Assembly (NCBI RefSeq): GCF_000800015.1
Contig: NZ_JUGR01000003.1
Span: 248,001-312,000, forward strand
DNA: 64,000 bases
DNA from: Terriglobus sp. TAA 43
GTDB taxonomy: Bacteria; Acidobacteriota; Terriglobia; Terriglobales; Acidobacteriaceae
Direction: 5' to 3'
Numbering within the stretch: position 1 is the stretch's first letter; each line of letters begins with the position of its first letter. Of this stretch, positions 51,886-60,376 are shown piece by piece. The notes below the pieces were generated by a model. It searched no databases. It worked only from the letters and a program-made list of their open reading frames with translations, and had not been told where the DNA came from. The position numbers and the translations under genes are program-made.

Positions 51886-53538
51886 ATGCGTCATGCCAGC
51901 TTCGATGGTCTGCGAGTGCTATCGCTTGAGACCCGTCGCGCCCGCGAAGTCGAAAAGCTGATCCGCACGTATAACGGCGACCCCATCGTTGTGTCCGCGA
52001 TGCGAGAGATTCCCCTCGAATCGAATACCGATTGCTTCGCATTCGGGGAACGTCTTCTCAACGGCGACTTCGATCTCCTCATCTTTCTGACAGGGATCGG
52101 GGTCACCAAACTCCTCCAGACTTTAGAGACCAGGTATTCACAGGGCGCAATCCTGGAGCAATTCCGAAAACGTGAAGTGGTCACGCGTGGAGTGAAGCCT
52201 GTTGCCGTTTTACGGGAGCTCCAGGTGCCCGTGTCCGCGTCGACTGAGGAACCCAGCACATGGCATGAAGTGCTTGCACTGCTCGATTCGCAGTATGGGC
52301 AGCAGCTCGGCGGGTTTCGCGTTGCGGTACAGGAATACGGCGCAACCAATCCGGAATTCATCGCGGAGCTGGTTGGTCGTTGCGCAGAGGTTACAAAGGT
52401 TCCCGTATATCAATGGGGCCTGCCACTTGATCTCGAACCATTGCGCGATGCAGTACGCCGCCTTTGCGACGGCGAAATTGACGTTGTCTTGTTCATGACG
52501 GCGGTACAGGTGATTCATCTGTTCCAAATCGCTGATGAATTGGGTTTACGCGAGATGCTGAGCATCGCCTTGCAGCAAGCCATGGTCGTTTCGATTGGAC
52601 CCACTACCACGGAGGAGTTGAAGCACTACGGCGTTCAACCAGACTTCGAGCCTTCGCGTCCTCGCATGGGCTTCATGGTGAATGAAGCTGCGCAATACGC
52701 CAAGAAGCTTCTGGCCGAGAAGAGATCAGTGCAAACGTCGTCTACTGCCGCACCCAGTGTGAGACCGCGTCCACCCTACCGCGGGAGCGTGCAACAGGTC
52801 GCACCTTCTACTTCTGCGATGTCTGGATTCCGAGACGGCTTGGCTCCGTTTGACGTGCTGCAGGAAATCAGCAGTCATATCGCATCCACAGACCCGCTTC
52901 ACGTCACACTTTCACGCATCGTGACGCTCGTGTCCATCGTCATTCCATGTGATTCCTGCTTCCTGTACACACTGGAAGACGACAAACTTGTCTTACGCGC
53001 CTCACGGAATCCCCATACGGAAGAACTCGACCATCTCAAGCTCTCCATCGGCGAAGGCGTTACCGGATGGGTTGCGGAACATCGCGAAACAGTTGCCATT
53101 CCGGAACGAGCAAGTGAAGACCCCCGCTTCAGTGCGTTCGTCAGTCTGCCGGAGGACCGCTTCGAAGCGATGCTATGCGCCCCCGTAAGTTGCGCAAATC
53201 GTGTCGTGGGAGTTCTGAATGTGCAGCACAGGCAGCCTTACCAACATAGCGAGTTGGAGCAGAGAATGCTCTCCACTGTTGGCATTCTCGTCGGAGCAGA
53301 AATTGAACGCGCTCGTCTCGAAACGGAGAACTCTGTCCTCACGAACAGGCTTGAAACCCGCAAGCTCGTCGATCGTGCCAAAGGCATCTTGCAGCGTGAT
53401 CTGAATCTTTCCGAGGACGACGCGTACCGGAACATGCAGCGGGAAAGCCGACAGCGAAGAAAGTCCATGCGCGAAATTGCTGAAGCAATACTTTTGGCTG
53501 ACAGCTTGAGACGCGACAAGAATGCACGATCCGAATGA
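51886..53538 (+). CDS. HemD-GAF-ANTAR fusion regulator, probable antiterminator of nitrate assimilation
   Basis: This 550-residue protein joins three domains. Residues 8-277 resemble uroporphyrinogen-III synthase (HemD), with LIFLTGIGVTKLL, VVLFMTAVQVIHLFQ and VVSIGPTTTEELKHYGV. After a Ser/Pro/Thr-rich linker, residues 326-475 form a GAF domain (FDVLQEISSHIASTDPLH, GEGVTGWVAEHRETVAI). Residues 483-541 form an ANTAR RNA-binding domain (LVDRAKGILQRDLNLSEDDA, YRNMQRES, REIAEAIL). ANTAR proteins such as NasR bind leader RNA and prevent termination. HemD-like domains are known in regulators of nitrite assimilation in actinobacteria, for example NnaR, there joined to a DNA-binding domain. It is divergent from the nirA-like operon. 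A GGGAG site precedes the ATG. Whether the HemD domain is enzymatic or senses tetrapyrrole supply is open. Confidence 0.88.
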   Translation: MRHASFDGLRVLSLETRRAREVEKLIRTYNGDPIVVSAMREIPLESNTDCFAFGERLLNGDFDLLIFLTGIGVTKLLQTLETRYSQGAILEQFRKREVVTRGVKPVAVLRELQVPVSASTEEPSTWHEVLALLDSQYGQQLGGFRVAVQEYGATNPEFIAELVGRCAEVTKVPVYQWGLPLDLEPLRDAVRRLCDGEIDVVLFMTAVQVIHLFQIADELGLREMLSIALQQAMVVSIGPTTTEELKHYGVQPDFEPSRPRMGFMVNEAAQYAKKLLAEKRSVQTSSTAAPSVRPRPPYRGSVQQVAPSTSAMSGFRDGLAPFDVLQEISSHIASTDPLHVTLSRIVTLVSIVIPCDSCFLYTLEDDKLVLRASRNPHTEELDHLKLSIGEGVTGWVAEHRETVAIPERASEDPRFSAFVSLPEDRFEAMLCAPVSCANRVVGVLNVQHRQPYQHSELEQRMLSTVGILVGAEIERARLETENSVLTNRLETRKLVDRAKGILQRDLNLSEDDAYRNMQRESRQRRKSMREIAEAILLADSLRRDKNARSE

Positions 53539-53608
53539 GATTGGTTGTAGAACAGGACTGGCCACTCGGGAACGGCTCGACAGTCATGCGCCCCCAATCC
53601 TCCTCGAG

Positions 53609-54169
53609 ATGACAGATGCCTTAAGGCCGAGTGAGCTCTTTGCCATCCGCTGGCACGTTTGATGGCGAGAACACACTCGACTTAACTGAAACCATCTACC
53701 GTGGGGTGATTCGCCCCTTCGGTAAGACCCCCAAGAGCTTGGGGAAAATGCACTGCCAGATGATCTGGTCACCGAGCTCAAAGGGTGGAAGCTGGAGTGT
53801 AAGGAAGGTTCCTGCCAAGGTGCTCTCTGTAAAAACGAGGCGCACAGGAAATCTTCTCCAGATGACTCGATGTTTCCGAATGCGGACGGCGGGTTCATCG
53901 ACACCAGCAACTACCGGAAAAGGGTCTTGAAGCCTCTCGGGGAGTCTGTAGGTATCGAAAAGCTGAACTTCCAGGTGATCCGGCGCACGATTGCAACGCG
54001 GGCGAGGCATCTCGGTTCAGTTAAAGATATCCAGTCCCACCTACGGCACTCGCGAGCTGACGCCACCGCGAACGAGTACATGCAGGAACCGCCTGAGAGC
54101 GTGCAGCAAATGGTAGGTACGGTCTACGCGATGCTCACCAGCAACGCAGGCTCAGAGATGGTGAATTGA
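53609..54169 (+). pseudogene. Tyrosine integrase remnant, frameshifted
   Basis: The catalytic domain of a phage-type integrase is present in pieces. ALRPSELFAIRWHV, with the first catalytic Arg, is in frame from the ATG at 53609. FDGENTLDLTETIYRG and VIRPFGKTPKSLGK come after a frameshift near 53650. ALPDDLVTELKGWKLECKEG and the rest follow a second shift near 53748. The last part (53870-54169) has FQVIRRTIATRARHLG, LRHSRADATANEYMQE with the final Arg and the catalytic Tyr. The N-terminal core-binding half is missing. It ends 60 bases before a tRNA-Val fragment, the usual place for an integrase. Confidence 0.78.
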
Positions 54170-54229
54170 GCATCTGCTACCAAATGCTACCAATCGCCAA
54201 ATCGAGATGCTTGTAAGTTGTTGATTTGA

Positions 54230-54279
54230 TGGTGGGCACAGCAGGATTCGAACCTACGACTTCCACCGTGTGAAGGTAC
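54230..54279 (-). tRNA. tRNA-Val(CAC) 3' fragment, probable attachment-site remnant
   Basis: On the minus strand the end of a tRNA can be read: ACC-UUCACAC-GGU anticodon arm with anticodon CAC, a variable loop, the T arm GTAGGTTCGAATCCTGC, the acceptor strand TGTGCCC and encoded ACCA. The 5' half (acceptor, D arm) is absent, so this is not a functional gene. Integrases often recombine at tRNA 3' ends and leave such copies. The broken integrase gene lies 60 bases away on the CCA side. Confidence 0.72.
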
Positions 54280-54357
54280 GAATCCAAAATTAAACTACTG
54301 ATGACATTGGACTTATGAGACGGCATAACCGGTAAAAACGGCCAAAACGGCAGTATT

Positions 54358-54453
54358 TGCCACAAAAATGCCACAAAGATTTCACCAAAGCCATTGCATG
54401 CAAAAGTGGGCGTTCGGCTGGCTCGCGGGGAGCCAGCCAGCATGGCTTTGTGG
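54358..54453. repeat. Nested repeats next to the tRNA fragment
   Basis: TGCCACAAA occurs at 54358-54366 and 54370-54378. The second copy contains CCACAAAG, which pairs with CTTTGTGG at 54446-54453. Between these lies a perfect nine-base-pair hairpin GGCTGGCTC (54416-54424) with GAGCCAGCC (54430-54438). The repeats may be arm-type integrase binding sites or a small mobile-element end. From 54454 to 54779 I see no convincing gene. Confidence 0.4.
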
Positions 54454-54779
54454 AGTCGCACAACCGATGCTGCTTCGAATCGACCACCTTCGTGTTGTCG
54501 GCATAAAACAGCCTGGGCCCGGCCGACCGATTGCATCTCCGGAAATGGTTTATCTCTGCATGCTGGATGAATCCAACGTGGAATAGAGGGTGACCTCGAT
54601 GTCCACGCCGATGATTTGCTTGCCGATACGCTTCATCGCAAACGGTGCGGATCGGGTGTGGGGTTTACTGGGCGGTTCGCTCAATGGTGTGGCACCATTC
54701 AATCGATCAGTTCCGCAGTCCTGTGTGAGCAAAAAATGCTGCACCTTGGCGGAGCAACGTGGTTTGATAGCGACAAACC

Positions 54780-57245
54780 ATGCGTAAGCTCACTGTACTC
54801 GCCCTTGTCGTCGCCCTCTCCCCGCTCTCGATCCATGCCGCGGCAGCACCAAGCATCGCCGATAAGACAAAGGACATGAGGCATCTCGACGGCTTCTTGC
54901 CGCTCGATTGGGATGAACAAACGGGACGGCTGTATCTCGAGATACCGAAGCTCGATAGCGACATGATCTATGTCGACTCCCTGCCCTACGGCACGGGCTC
55001 CAACGATCTCTCTCTTGACCGCGGCCAGATTGGAGATGGCCGACTTGTGCGGTTTGAGCGCGTTGGACAGAAGGTGCTTCTTGTACAGCCCAACGTCGCG
55101 TTCCGCAGTGGTTCTACGACCGCAGCGGAAGCGCTCGCAGTGCGGCAATCGTTTCCGGAATCAGTGCTGTGGGGATTCACGGTGGAGGCAGAGACGAACG
55201 GCGCTGTCCTCATCGATGCCACCAATTTCCTGCTCAGTGACGTGCATGGCGTCATCAACCGCCTGGCGCAGGCGAAGCAGGGGACCTATCATCTGGACGC
55301 CACTCGTTCGGTCATTGCAATTGACGACTCACGCGCGTTCCCAATGAATACCGAACTGGAAGCCAAACTCACATTTGCAATTGACAGCACGGCAGACGCG
55401 AAGTTCGTCAAAGATGTAGCGCCGGATGCTCATGCAATGACCCTGCATGAACGCGTCTCTTTTGTGGCATTGCCCAAGGATGGATACACTCCCAGGCGCT
55501 TCGACCCGCGATCCGGATACTTCAGTGCAGATTACCGAGACTATACCGCTCCGCTCGGAGGCGCACTCGATCAGAAGCTTCTGGTTCGGCATCGGCTGGA
55601 GAAGAAAGACCCCGCATGCAAAAACGCCTGTGAGGCGGTAACTCCTATCCAGTACTACGTCGACCGTGGAGCGCCGGAGCCAATTCGCACGGCTCTCGTG
55701 GAGGGAGCGCGCTGGTGGGATGAAGCATTCCAGGCAAGCGGATGGGCGAAGGGTACGTTCCGAGTCGACCTGCTCCCGGAGAATGCAGATCCGATAGATG
55801 TCCGTTACAACATCATCCAATGGGTCCATCGCTATACGCGTGGCTGGAGCTATGGCTCGGCCGTCATCGATCCCCGGACCGGAGAAATCATTAAGGGCAA
55901 CGTGACACTGGGCTCTCTCCGTGGGCGTCAGGATTACCTGATTGCAGAAGCTCTGCTCTCGCCGTACAAGAACGGAACCGTTCCTTCGAATGATCCGATG
56001 TTAGCGATGGTGCTGGCTCGCTTGCGGCAGCTCGCCGCGCATGAAACGGGCCACACGTTAGGGTTGGTGCACAACTTCGCGGCCTCTAGCTTCGGTCAGA
56101 GCACAAGTGTCATGGATTACCCTCATCCGAATATTCAACTCGGCAAAGATGGAGCTGTCGATCTGACCCACGCCTACGCGATCGGCATCGGCGCCTGGGA
56201 CAAAGTAGCGATCACCTACGGCTATCGACAGTTCGCTCCGCGCACGGATGAACAGCAGGAGTTATCGCGAATTCTGGAGGAAGCGCAGAAACAGAACCTC
56301 CCCTTCCTGAGTGACGATGATGCCCGTCCCGCCGGATCCGCCAGTCCGATCGCGCACCTCTGGGACAACGGACCCGATGCTACAGCAGAGTTGAATCGAA
56401 TCCTGGAAGTCCGTAAGGCAGCGCTGGCCCACTTCGGTGAAGATGCGATTCGCAAAGGAACACCAATGGCGCAGCTTGAACAGACGCTCGTGCCGTTGTA
56501 CCTGCTCCACCGTTACCAGACGGAGGCTACGATCAAGCTGATCGGCGGATTGCGCTATGAATACAACCTGCGTGGAGACGGACAGCCAGCCCCATCCATC
56601 GTTCCGTTGAAAGACCAGGATGCTGCTCTGACGTCTGTCTTGAAGACGCTGGAACCGGACACCCTCACGTTGCCGGAGTCCTTACTAAAGATCCTGCCAC
56701 CCGTTCCCCCCGATTATCCCAGGACGAAGGAATCATTCCCGAGTGAGACCGGTCTGACGTTCGACCCAATCGCCGCCGCAGAATCAGCAGCAGATCTCAC
56801 ACTGAATGTCTTGTTTGATCCCGCGCGTGCATCCCGACTGCTGCAATACCACATGCGTGACACAGCGGATGGCAACAAGGGTCCCAGTCTACGCGTGATG
56901 ATGGAGAAGGTTTCGAAGACGACCGCAGAGCGAACCGAGAGCGGCCATACGATCAGCTCTGAGGTGATGCGAGCCGTTGAATTTCGCGGACTTGAGGCGA
57001 TGCTTTCACTTGCCGTGAATGCCGATGCGGCCTCACAGGCACGAGCCATCGCTCGCTATCACGTGGAGGACCTCCTGAAGCAATGGACTTCTGAGGCGCC
57101 CCCTGCTGACAGTGCGGAGGCGATTCACCGCTTGGCGATGATCGAGCGCATCAACGAGTTCAACAGGAACCCGGATAAGTTCGTGCCTGCGAAGTCAATC
57201 ACTACACCTCCGGGAATGCCCATTGGCGACGAAGAAGAGATGTAG
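54780..57245 (+). CDS. Exported zinc metalloprotease of the DUF5117/DUF4953 type
   Basis: This secreted or periplasmic protein of 821 residues has a signal peptide (RKLTVLALVVALSPLSIHA), an N-terminal DUF5117-like domain (LYLEIPKLDSDMIYVDSLPY, LVRFERVGQKVLLVQPN), and a metzincin-like active site HETGHTLGLVHNF at about residues 421-433 (H421, E422, H425, H431). A Met-turn candidate, SVMDYPHPNI, follows. The C-terminal DUF4953-like part is helical. Length and motif order match this poorly studied family, frequent in Acidobacteria and Bacteroidetes. Substrate is unknown. It stands alone and has no visible terminator before the next 395-base gap. Confidence 0.85.
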   Translation: MRKLTVLALVVALSPLSIHAAAAPSIADKTKDMRHLDGFLPLDWDEQTGRLYLEIPKLDSDMIYVDSLPYGTGSNDLSLDRGQIGDGRLVRFERVGQKVLLVQPNVAFRSGSTTAAEALAVRQSFPESVLWGFTVEAETNGAVLIDATNFLLSDVHGVINRLAQAKQGTYHLDATRSVIAIDDSRAFPMNTELEAKLTFAIDSTADAKFVKDVAPDAHAMTLHERVSFVALPKDGYTPRRFDPRSGYFSADYRDYTAPLGGALDQKLLVRHRLEKKDPACKNACEAVTPIQYYVDRGAPEPIRTALVEGARWWDEAFQASGWAKGTFRVDLLPENADPIDVRYNIIQWVHRYTRGWSYGSAVIDPRTGEIIKGNVTLGSLRGRQDYLIAEALLSPYKNGTVPSNDPMLAMVLARLRQLAAHETGHTLGLVHNFAASSFGQSTSVMDYPHPNIQLGKDGAVDLTHAYAIGIGAWDKVAITYGYRQFAPRTDEQQELSRILEEAQKQNLPFLSDDDARPAGSASPIAHLWDNGPDATAELNRILEVRKAALAHFGEDAIRKGTPMAQLEQTLVPLYLLHRYQTEATIKLIGGLRYEYNLRGDGQPAPSIVPLKDQDAALTSVLKTLEPDTLTLPESLLKILPPVPPDYPRTKESFPSETGLTFDPIAAAESAADLTLNVLFDPARASRLLQYHMRDTADGNKGPSLRVMMEKVSKTTAERTESGHTISSEVMRAVEFRGLEAMLSLAVNADAASQARAIARYHVEDLLKQWTSEAPPADSAEAIHRLAMIERINEFNRNPDKFVPAKSITTPPGMPIGDEEEM

Positions 57246-57639
57246 CTCAGACCTTGGATAGGTTCAATCATCCAAGCTGTCCATCCACATGTCATCGGAT
57301 GAAAAATGTCCGGAAATCACTGGGCGGCGAAGTGTCCATATCGCAGGACATGGAACACGTCGACTCCGGGTCCGTTCTATCATCATCCCTATTCTTTGCG
57401 GGTTTCGCTTGCGGCAACGCAGTGCATCGCCCCATTCATTGAAGTGATTGAATCCGACCCAACAGATCGGGGGATCATCCGAAATTAGCCCGTTCGGCAG
57501 TTGCTAATTTTGGGGGGTAGTGGTCGAACAGCAGTTACGTCATGCGAAGCAAGTAACAGCCCACCGCGATTGTGTTTTCATCGAACTCCACCGACTGTAT
57601 CAGGCCGGTTGGCATCTTAGTATTCTGACTTAAGCTGCT
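57246..57639. other. Intergenic region upstream of the DAHP synthase gene
   Basis: These 394 bases hold short frames only (the longest about 62 codons), none with a ribosome-binding site or recognisable product. The promoter of the DAHP synthase should be here, but I could not pick out convincing boxes or a leader-peptide attenuator. Confidence 0.4.
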
Positions 57640-58704
57640 ATGACATACCAGACAAACAACCTTCGTATTAAGTCCAGCCGAATCGTCCTCCCTCCCATCT
57701 TTCTTGAGGACGAGATGCCCGTTACGGACGAAGCCGCGCGCACAGTGTTCGAAGGCCGCCGCCAGTTGGCCGACGTACTGAATGGGACTGATGATCGCCT
57801 CATTGTCGTAGTCGGTCCCTGCTCCATTCATGACACCAAAGCAGCACGTGAATACGCTTCCCTCCTGAAGAAGGCGATCGCTGAGCTTTCGGACGAGTTG
57901 CTGATTGTGATGCGTGTCTACTTTGAGAAACCGCGTACGACCCTGGGTTGGAAGGGCCTCATCAATGACCCCTACTTCGATGAATCCTTCCGCATCAGCG
58001 ATGGCCTTCGCATGGCACGAGCCCTGCTGCTGGACCTTGCGGAGATGGGCGTGCCCGCGGGGACTGAGTTTCTCGATATGATCTCGCCGCAATACTTTGC
58101 GGATCTCGTAAGCTGGGGTGCCATTGGTGCGCGCACCACGGAGAGCCAAGTTCATCGCCAGCTTGCCAGTGGCCTCTCCTGCCCGGTTGGCTTCAAGAAC
58201 GGCACTTCGGGCAACGTCCAGATTGCAGTCGAGGCGATCCTCTCGGCTAGCCACGAGCACACCTTCCTCGGCACCTCCGAGACCGGTCAGGCATCGATCC
58301 TGCTCACATCCGGCAATCCAGATTGCCACATCATTCTGCGCGGCGGTCGCAACGTCACCAACTTCGAAGCTGCCTCCGTAGCGACGACGGCCGACCAGAT
58401 GGAAAAGGCCAAGGTACAACCTCGCATCATGATCGACTTCAGCCATGCAAATAGCGGTAAAGATCATCACAAGCAGGCGCTCGTATGCCACGATGTCGCC
58501 GCCCAGGTGGCAGGAGGCGAACGACGCATCATAGGTGTGATGATTGAGAGCAATCTGGTTGCCGGAGCACAGTCACTTGTGAACGGCAAAGCCCTTGTCT
58601 ATGGTCAGAGCATTACAGACGCCTGCATCGACTGGCCGGAGACTAAGGAGCTTCTCCAGGAGCTTGCTGATGCCGTAAAGGAACGTCGGAAGCATCGTTC
58701 ATAG
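57640..58704 (+). CDS. 3-deoxy-7-phosphoheptulonate synthase, AroG/AroF/AroH class I
   Basis: This cytoplasmic enzyme of 354 residues condenses phosphoenolpyruvate and erythrose 4-phosphate in the first step of aromatic amino acid synthesis. Conserved blocks are VVGPCSIHDTKAAREYA, MRVYFEKPRTTLGWKGLIND, GARTTESQVHRQLASGLSCP, VGFKNGTSGNVQIAVEAI and MIDFSHANSGKDHHKQ. Length and blocks agree with the type I-alpha enzymes of enteric bacteria. Which aromatic amino acid inhibits it cannot be told from sequence. It is monocistronic. Its 3' end overlaps by three bases the stop of a small minus-strand frame. Confidence 0.92.
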   Translation: MTYQTNNLRIKSSRIVLPPIFLEDEMPVTDEAARTVFEGRRQLADVLNGTDDRLIVVVGPCSIHDTKAAREYASLLKKAIAELSDELLIVMRVYFEKPRTTLGWKGLINDPYFDESFRISDGLRMARALLLDLAEMGVPAGTEFLDMISPQYFADLVSWGAIGARTTESQVHRQLASGLSCPVGFKNGTSGNVQIAVEAILSASHEHTFLGTSETGQASILLTSGNPDCHIILRGGRNVTNFEAASVATTADQMEKAKVQPRIMIDFSHANSGKDHHKQALVCHDVAAQVAGGERRIIGVMIESNLVAGAQSLVNGKALVYGQSITDACIDWPETKELLQELADAVKERRKHRS

Positions 58705-58863
58705 ATCGGAAACATCACATGAAAATCGCAAGAGTGCTAGAGGCACATCGCCTCGATTGCGCATATCCGCTTGTTGGTATGTCTGAGCTCGGAGTTTCTC
58801 GTTGACCGAAGCTAGGCATGCAAGCGCTGCGAAAGTTATGGCAAGTCTCCAGCGAACTTTCAT
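58699..58863 (-). CDS. Possible small exported protein, 54 residues
   Basis: I do not recognise this protein. The frame from ATG 58863 encodes a good signal peptide (RWRLAITFAALACLA, cleavage near LRAQ), then only about 27 residues. An AGGAGA ribosome-binding site lies five bases before the ATG. It follows the small conserved protein of the formate operon by 117 bases on the same strand. It could be a genuine short exported protein or the remaining start of a truncated gene, since it ends within the last codons of the convergent DAHP synthase gene. Confidence 0.4.
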   Translation of the reverse strand: MKVRWRLAITFAALACLASVNEKLRAQTYQQADMRNRGDVPLALLRFSCDVSDL

Positions 58864-58980
58864 CGGTTCTCCTAATGGATGCTGAGGGTAGACAAGCCAG
58901 CAACAGTGCAAGCCGAAGAGGTCTTCCAAGCGGAATATGCAATAGAGGCTTCTGTTAAGAAACGGCCCTGTTGATCAATA

Positions 58981-59355
58981 TCAGCAGGCGACTCCAGAAT
59001 GCGGATTTACGAACGTGTCGCTGTTATCTTCGTCTGAGCGGTCAAGGCAGGCAAAGTCTTTCTCAATTGTGATTTCTAGCTGGCGATCAGGAGCAGTTGG
59101 GATGCTGGTGTAGATACCGACTTCTTGTTCGTTCAACCACATCGCCAACTCAGCGCTAGAGATCACCAATGTGATTCTGCCATCACGAAAGCTCGCGGTC
59201 GTCGCATCGATCTGCGGGGATGAGCCCAACGCGTATCTAAGGTCGCCGCCTGGGAAGTGAACGGTTTCCTCGATCACCTGTCCGTCCCTGAGACGTTGAA
59301 GTTCGGAGCGAGAGACACGGAGACGAATTGAATCCCCCTTGATGCGAAGCTTCAT
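58981..59355 (-). CDS. Small conserved protein, paralogue of the one at 40940 (DUF7009-like)
   Basis: This 124-residue protein starts MKLRIKGDSIRLRVSRSEL after a strong GAGGAGG ribosome-binding site, which fixes the start at 59355 rather than 59403. The acidic C-terminal block EKDFACLDRSDEDNSDTF and a final Cys match the paralogue at 40940; the middle is quite different, so the two are ancient duplicates. The function is unknown. It follows fdhD by 37 bases in the formate dehydrogenase operon. Presence of one copy in each molybdenum-enzyme operon suggests a maturation or assembly role, which is inference. Confidence 0.78.
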   Translation of the reverse strand: MKLRIKGDSIRLRVSRSELQRLRDGQVIEETVHFPGGDLRYALGSSPQIDATTASFRDGRITLVISSAELAMWLNEQEVGIYTSIPTAPDRQLEITIEKDFACLDRSDEDNSDTFVNPHSGVAC

Positions 59356-59392
59356 AGCGGACCTCCTCAAGCCCAATGATGTTGATTTCGAC

Positions 59393-60340
59393 CTAAACCT
59401 CAAGTCCCATCACGTGATCCGCCCCATGGTAGATATTGAACCGGTTCTCGCGAAGAAACCCGATGAGGGTTACATCAAATTGCTCTGCGACGCGCACTGC
59501 GAGGCTTGAAGGGGCACCCACCGAAGCAATCATTGGAATCCCGGCCATGACCGCTTTCTGTAGCAGCTCGAAGCTAGCTCGACCAGAAAGAAGCAACAGT
59601 CGCTGAACCAGCGGAGTTCGGTCCGCAAGAAATTCGGCTCCGAGCAATTTGTCGACCGCGTTATGCCGCCCTACGTCCTCACGCAGGGAGAGTAAGTTCC
59701 CTTCGCGATCGAAGAGTCCCGCGGCATGAAGTCCGCCCGTCTGCTGAAAGTTGCCTTGGGCTCTGCGCAAACGATCGGGCACGCTCAGGAGAACACTCGC
59801 GGCGATGTCGAAGGCATTGGATCGCCGAGGGGGACAAACACTCCGCAGGGCCAGGAGTGACGCTTTGCCGCAGATCCCACAACTCGACGTGGTGTAGAAG
59901 TTGCGCTCCAGGGTATTGAGTGAGATTTCTACGTCCGGCGCCAGTTCAATGAGTATGGAGTTTCTCGCATGTACGAGTTCGTCATCAGCGTCGCTCTCTC
60001 GCTCTACTTCGGGCGCTCGCGCGGCTACGGTAATGCGCTCAATATCATCTGGTTCTCGAAGCACGCCTTCTGTCAGCAGAAACCCAATCGTCAATTCCGC
60101 ATCGTTTCCGGGCGTACGCATCGTCACGGCAATGGATTTAACCGTTCGATTGTTGCTCGGTCCGTAAGCAAGCTTGATCTCAAGTGGCTCTTCGACTGCC
60201 AAAGCGTCCGAGACGAAAGCAGACTGATTGGCCTCCACCTTAAGAATCTCTCGGCGCCTGGTACCTGCAATCGGCAGCGTCTTGAGTGGCATGGGGTTGG
60301 AGCTTTCAGTCTCCCTCGGTAGAACCAGATGATCCGCCAT
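59393..60340 (-). CDS. fdhD: Formate dehydrogenase accessory sulfurtransferase FdhD
   Basis: FdhD passes sulfur from a cysteine desulfurase to the molybdenum cofactor, which formate dehydrogenase requires. The 315-residue protein carries VEEPLEIKLAYG, the strand TIGFLLTEGVL, the active Cys loop SSCGICGKAS, TGGLHAAGLFDREG, REDVGRHNAVDKLLG and the C-terminal GRASFELLQKAVMAGIPM, ASVGAPSSLAV. All conserved blocks are intact. The gene lies 36 bases after the DUF1641 gene in the formate dehydrogenase operon. Confidence 0.95.
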   Translation of the reverse strand: MADHLVLPRETESSNPMPLKTLPIAGTRRREILKVEANQSAFVSDALAVEEPLEIKLAYGPSNNRTVKSIAVTMRTPGNDAELTIGFLLTEGVLREPDDIERITVAARAPEVERESDADDELVHARNSILIELAPDVEISLNTLERNFYTTSSCGICGKASLLALRSVCPPRRSNAFDIAASVLLSVPDRLRRAQGNFQQTGGLHAAGLFDREGNLLSLREDVGRHNAVDKLLGAEFLADRTPLVQRLLLLSGRASFELLQKAVMAGIPMIASVGAPSSLAVRVAEQFDVTLIGFLRENRFNIYHGADHVMGLEV

Positions 60341-60376
60341 ACCTTACTCCTGAGTAACGCTTCTTACGGATGCGGA

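Noticed and set aside
57239-57260. tRNA-like D-arm motif GTAGCTCAG
   Set aside because: No acceptor, anticodon or T arm follows. It overlaps the end of the metalloprotease gene.
57535-58491. A 318-codon open frame on the minus strand
   Set aside because: It lies antisense to the DAHP synthase gene, whose conserved motifs fix the coding strand, and shows no domain of its own.
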